A DNA stretch of 64,000 bases from Saprospiraceae bacterium. GTDB lineage: Bacteria > Bacteroidota > Bacteroidia > Chitinophagales > Saprospiraceae. The stretch covers positions 2,867,001-2,931,000 of the forward strand of contig JAWKLJ010000002.1 of assembly GCA_041392805.1 (NCBI GenBank), in the 5' to 3' direction. Positions 60,939 through 64,000 of this stretch are shown piece by piece (positions within the stretch are counted from its first letter, which is position 1; each line of letters opens with the position of its first letter). The notes under the pieces are model-generated. The model did no database searches, was not told the DNA's origin, and was given only the letters and a program-made list of their open reading frames with translations. The position numbers were made by a program, and so were the translations under genes.

Positions 60939-62348
60939 TCAAAACTGAAAATAGATAAATTGACTTCCGTCAAAAACACCTAAACTGATAATGTACATCA
61001 ACAATAAAACAATGGTCGTTATTCGAACCAAGAATTGCTTGTGCTTTAGCAAAGAGACAGTAGGCATATACTCTTGGGCATAATCATGTATCACTAATAC
61101 CAAAATGGCGAATAGAGAATATAAAAATATTCCTAAATCGCCTATATGAAACCTGCTTCCAGGGTCGGTAAAAATGGTTTTTATAATATGCAAGGCATCA
61201 TTTAACGTGGTTGCCCTAAAGAAAATCCAGGCAAAACAGGTAAAGATATAAACGATGAGGACCTGTAAAAGCCTTGGTTTTTTAGTATTTGAAACCTTGA
61301 AGATATTTTTCTCTACAATCTGATACATGCCATGAATGGCTCCCCAGATGATAAAAGTCCAATTAGCCCCATGCCATAAGCCACTCACGACGAAAGTGGT
61401 AAATAAGTTGACATTCTGTCGGGTTTTACTGACCCGGTTACCACCTAGTGGAATATAAACATAATCCTTAAACCAGGTAGATAGCGAAATATGCCATCGA
61501 CTCCAAAAATCTTTAAAGGTGCCAGCAAAATACGGCCGTCGAAAGTTTTCCATCAACCTAAAGTCAAATAACTGCGCACAACCAATAGCCATGAGCGAAT
61601 ACCCGGCAAAGTCGCAGTAAATCTGGAAAGAAAAGAAAATGGTTGCCACGATAAAACTCAACCCATTGTGCATATCCACATGTCCATAGATCGCCTCAAC
61701 ATAAAGTGACAAGCGGTCAGCCACCACGACCTTCATAAAAAGGCCCCAAAGCATTTTCTTTAAACCATCGGAAGCTTTGTCATAAGAAAAAACACGTTTG
61801 ACCTCAAACTGGGGCAATAAATTAGCGGCCCTTTCGATTGGTCCTGCCACTAATTGTGGGAAAAAGCTCACGAACGCGAAAAAAGCGATGATATCTTTGC
61901 TTGGCTCCAACTCTTTTCGGTAAATATCAATGGTGTAACTCATCGTTTGAAAAGTGTAGAAACTGATGCCAACAGGTAAAATGATATTCAGGCTGCTGAG
62001 GCTGAAGCTTTGGCCGAAAAGGGAGAAGGCTTCTACAAAACTCTCAGCAAAAAAGTTGTAGTATTTAAAAAATCCGAGAAATCCCAGATTCGTCAAAATA
62101 CTAAGCCAAAGCAGTCGTTTTCGCTTTCCAGGCGATTCTGTCCTCGAAAGATGTAGTCCTGTATAGTAATCGACAAAAGAACTAAAGACGATCAAGGATA
62201 AAAAGCGCCAATCCCACCAGCCATAAAAGAAATAACTAGCGAGTAATAACAGTCCATTCTGTAACTTTATATTATGGTTGGTTCCAAACCAATAAAGGCA
62301 AAAAATTACAGGCAGAAAAATGGCAAATTCAATCGAATTGAAAAGCAT
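60939..62348 (-). CDS. MBOAT-family O-acyltransferase (AlgI-like)
   Basis: This 469-residue polytopic protein (about 11 membrane segments) has the MBOAT pattern YIPLGGNRVSKTRQNVN near 305, FVVSGLWHGANWTFIIWG near 325 with the catalytic His in LWHGA, and ISFYTFQTMSYTIDIYR near 130. It would move an acyl group to a polysaccharide during export. The usual partner of AlgI, a secreted AlgJ/AlgX-like acetyltransferase, is not visible in the window and could lie beyond 64 kb. Confidence 0.92.
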   Translation of the reverse strand: MLFNSIEFAIFLPVIFCLYWFGTNHNIKLQNGLLLLASYFFYGWWDWRFLSLIVFSSFVDYYTGLHLSRTESPGKRKRLLWLSILTNLGFLGFFKYYNFFAESFVEAFSLFGQSFSLSSLNIILPVGISFYTFQTMSYTIDIYRKELEPSKDIIAFFAFVSFFPQLVAGPIERAANLLPQFEVKRVFSYDKASDGLKKMLWGLFMKVVVADRLSLYVEAIYGHVDMHNGLSFIVATIFFSFQIYCDFAGYSLMAIGCAQLFDFRLMENFRRPYFAGTFKDFWSRWHISLSTWFKDYVYIPLGGNRVSKTRQNVNLFTTFVVSGLWHGANWTFIIWGAIHGMYQIVEKNIFKVSNTKKPRLLQVLIVYIFTCFAWIFFRATTLNDALHIIKTIFTDPGSRFHIGDLGIFLYSLFAILVLVIHDYAQEYMPTVSLLKHKQFLVRITTIVLLLMYIISLGVFDGSQFIYFQF

Positions 62349-62358
62349 TATCTAGCAT

Positions 62359-63414
62359 TTATACATGTTCGAGATGAATCAGAAGAAGCGGCCATAATTT
62401 CAGGTAACGTTCCATTATGAAATTATAGAAGAACTGTGTAACATTTATTTTGTCACCTAATAGCTTTGTTCTCCTCCTACGAAATTCGGCCCGATCTTGT
62501 TGCAAAATCTCTTCCACCAACTGAAATACTTTTTTAGAATCAGTAGTGTTATAAACCAGGCCATAAGCTTCTTGGTCCTGACAATAACTAATAGGAATGG
62601 TATTGATATAAATAGCAGGTGTACCGAGCACACCAGCCTCCGAAGCCACCGTTGCTCCTTCACTAATGACAATAGAGGCATAGTTCAAGGCATCATGTAG
62701 TTTTTCAGGCGCAATATTGAAGCGATAGGATTTTAGGTGCTCCGGAAGTGGGGCTTCTGAAGAAATAAATACCCGCATGCTTTTGCTCAATATTTCTACT
62801 AATTTATTTTTATCTTCTTCTGACAAGCCTCGATGTCCTGTATCATGCGAGGCGCGCCAGGCAACAAATCGAAGGATGGCATAAGGCTCATTTTCTTCAA
62901 GCCCCAAAGATTGAAAAACACTCAGGTCAGGTTTGTAAACATCTGGATGCAAATAGGCGATTTCGTGATAGCCATTATACCGGATTTGCTTAGGTCCTAA
63001 TTCTTGCGGCAAGACATCTGGGGTTAGGATAACATCGGCAAAAGGGCGATACAAATGAATTTGTTCCATATTACCGGTGTCTTCAAGGGACATATGCTTT
63101 TTCCGGAGTAAGAAAGAGGCATGTGAGGCATAAATCGAGCCATGACTGATAAACAAATCTGGTTTGAATCGCAATGCAGTCAGCACCATTATTAGATCAA
63201 ATTTGATCAGCCCATAAAGCTTGCCAATTTTAGATTTGTAGTGCCGGCCAAAGCTTTTAAATTCAAAGCCTTCTGCTTTAATCAAAGCTTTTTCAAATTC
63301 TTTTTCACGGGTAGTAAAAAGGACGGTTGCCCCTTTTTCTCTTAACAAATGTCCCAGATTTTTCAGAACGTGAAAGTCCCCTGGGTGCCCTACATCAAAA
63401 ATAATTCGCATCAT
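62359..63414 (-). CDS. DUF354 protein, UDP-GlcNAc-2-epimerase-like GT-B fold
   Basis: This 351-residue protein begins MMRIIFDVGHPGDFHVLKNL and continues DLFISHGSIYASHASF near 105, PYAILRFVAWRASHD near 185 and ISEGATVASEAGVLGTPAIY near 265, typical of DUF354. The fold is like UDP-GlcNAc 2-epimerase and GT-B transferases. Function in surface-glycan synthesis is unclear; it overlaps the FemAB-like gene by 4 bases and the MBOAT gene is 10 bases downstream. Confidence 0.85.
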   Translation of the reverse strand: MMRIIFDVGHPGDFHVLKNLGHLLREKGATVLFTTREKEFEKALIKAEGFEFKSFGRHYKSKIGKLYGLIKFDLIMVLTALRFKPDLFISHGSIYASHASFLLRKKHMSLEDTGNMEQIHLYRPFADVILTPDVLPQELGPKQIRYNGYHEIAYLHPDVYKPDLSVFQSLGLEENEPYAILRFVAWRASHDTGHRGLSEEDKNKLVEILSKSMRVFISSEAPLPEHLKSYRFNIAPEKLHDALNYASIVISEGATVASEAGVLGTPAIYINTIPISYCQDQEAYGLVYNTTDSKKVFQLVEEILQQDRAEFRRRRTKLLGDKINVTQFFYNFIMERYLKLWPLLLIHLEHV

Positions 63415-64000
63415 TTGATTTTTTGATAGACTTTTAAACCTAATTGACCTACCTTGTACAAAGGTTGATTTAGAATCATATTATATCTGCCAAAACAGAC
63501 TTCCTCCCCGCCAAATCTTGCTTTAAACTCTCTTACGCCATAGTCCTCTTCCGGTTTCCCTGCCCCCATGAAATCGAAATGGTCATAGCCATGCCGGTAA
63601 CCATACTCAATAGGGGCCCAGGTAGCCAACACACTAGGGTGTAGTCCCTGCACTACTCCATCATTTCCGCATACATACCATTCATAAATGACTTTGTTGT
63701 TGAAAATGGGGCAAACAATCCCACCTACTACCTGTTCTTCATATTTGATCACAAAAAACTTGCAAAAGGATGGGTTTTTATAAAACTGTAGAAAGAGTTC
63801 AAGCCCAGGAAGTGGTTTTTTAACTTTTTCTTTATACAATACCGTCAAAATATTATAAAAATCAACGACCTCTGCTTCGTTAGCCGCTTCTTCTATGGTA
63901 GCTCCCAATTTCAAGCTAGATTTTATCTGCCGCATACGGCTTTTGCTAACCCGGCTCCGAGTAGCCGCCTCTTCATCCGTTTTGACCAAATAATTGAGGT
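63411..64000 (-). CDS. FemAB/GNAT-fold acyltransferase, 5' end missing
   Basis: The frame is open to the right edge, so about 196 residues of the C-terminal part are seen. Conserved FemAB-like blocks include FFVIKYEEQVVGGIVCPIF, YEWYVCGNDGVVQGLHPSVL with a typical WAPIEYGYRHGYDHFDFMG segment, and EFKARFGGEEVCFGRYN. The full protein would be about 330-350 residues. Such proteins in surface-polysaccharide clusters may add amino acids or acyl groups; the substrate is not known. The reading frame overlaps DUF354 by 4 bases, and the operon continues upstream beyond the window. Confidence 0.8.
   Translation of the reverse strand, partial: LNYLVKTDEEAATRSRVSKSRMRQIKSSLKLGATIEEAANEAEVVDFYNILTVLYKEKVKKPLPGLELFLQFYKNPSFCKFFVIKYEEQVVGGIVCPIFNNKVIYEWYVCGNDGVVQGLHPSVLATWAPIEYGYRHGYDHFDFMGAGKPEEDYGVREFKARFGGEEVCFGRYNMILNQPLYKVGQLGLKVYQKIK

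Noticed and set aside
1..64000. tRNA or rRNA genes, phage genes, integrase or transposase
   Set aside because: None was recognised on either strand; palindromic elements carry no transposase.

Overview
The window looks like chromosome from a Bacteroidota bacterium, most likely the Saprospiria (Lewinella/Haliscomenobacter-like). This is inferred from type IX secretion C-terminal sorting domains (6522-8504, 51717-53273), a 3-coathanger stack domain, a Bacteroidota-type repeat adhesin, DUF3667 and DUF1800/DUF1501 proteins, TAnnTTTG promoter boxes and a general lack of Shine-Dalgarno sequences. I see no rRNA, tRNA, CRISPR array, phage or intact transposase.

Layout. 0-6 kb: the 5' part of a formylglycine-generating-enzyme-like gene and a YceI gene (minus), then pxpABC (5-oxoprolinase) with a DUF1295 membrane enzyme (plus), then an FAD-linked oxidase (minus). 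6-11 kb: a palindromic repeat, a secreted metalloprotease, a repeat adhesin and an esterase. 11-13.6 kb: a small Tudor-like gene, a strong terminator, a second long palindrome and two SDR/epimerase genes. 13.6-21.2 kb: six minus-strand signalling genes, in transcription order a membrane FHA-trypsin-like protease fusion, a PP2C phosphatase, a transmembrane Ser/Thr kinase, an outer-membrane beta-barrel, a NarL-type response regulator and a TPR sensor histidine kinase. 21.3-23.2 kb: ornithine aminotransferase divergent from an Lrp/AsnC regulator, with a readable promoter and operator candidate. 23.2-29.7 kb: thioesterase, universal stress protein, a DUF2953-like/GerW-like pair, a kinase pair (AAA plus APH-like), a beta-barrel, a CBS protein and a ribosome hibernation factor. 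29.9-33.8 kb: 2-dehydro-3-deoxygalactonokinase downstream of a complete TRAP transporter. 33.8-39.1 kb: a radical SAM protein, an mhqD/mhqO-like pair and two small AT-rich membrane-protein genes. 39.3-53.3 kb: mostly plus-strand genes for a lipoprotein, CPBP protease, FAD oxidoreductase with an FMN-binding-like partner, MATE exporter, sterol-desaturase-like hydroxylase, beta-helix protein and a DUF1800/DUF1501 pair; a type-B carboxylesterase is on the minus strand. 53.3-64 kb: a minus-strand surface-polysaccharide cluster (FemAB-like, DUF354, MBOAT, three NodB-like proteins, LIC_10190-type membrane protein, GT2, sugar transferase, formyltransferase), running off the right edge.

The best candidate for an undescribed system is the 13.6-21.2 kb block. 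It pairs cytosolic phospho-Ser/Thr writing, erasing and reading with a protease domain and a kinase C-terminal domain that both appear to lie in the periplasm, next to a two-component system and an outer-membrane barrel. Secondary points are the GerW/DUF2953-like pair in a lineage not known to sporulate, the FAD/FMN-like pair at 42.5-45.4 kb, the polysaccharide cluster with an altered formyltransferase and a sugar transferase lacking its usual membrane anchor, and two long palindromes plus a dispersed repeat that resemble non-autonomous mobile elements.
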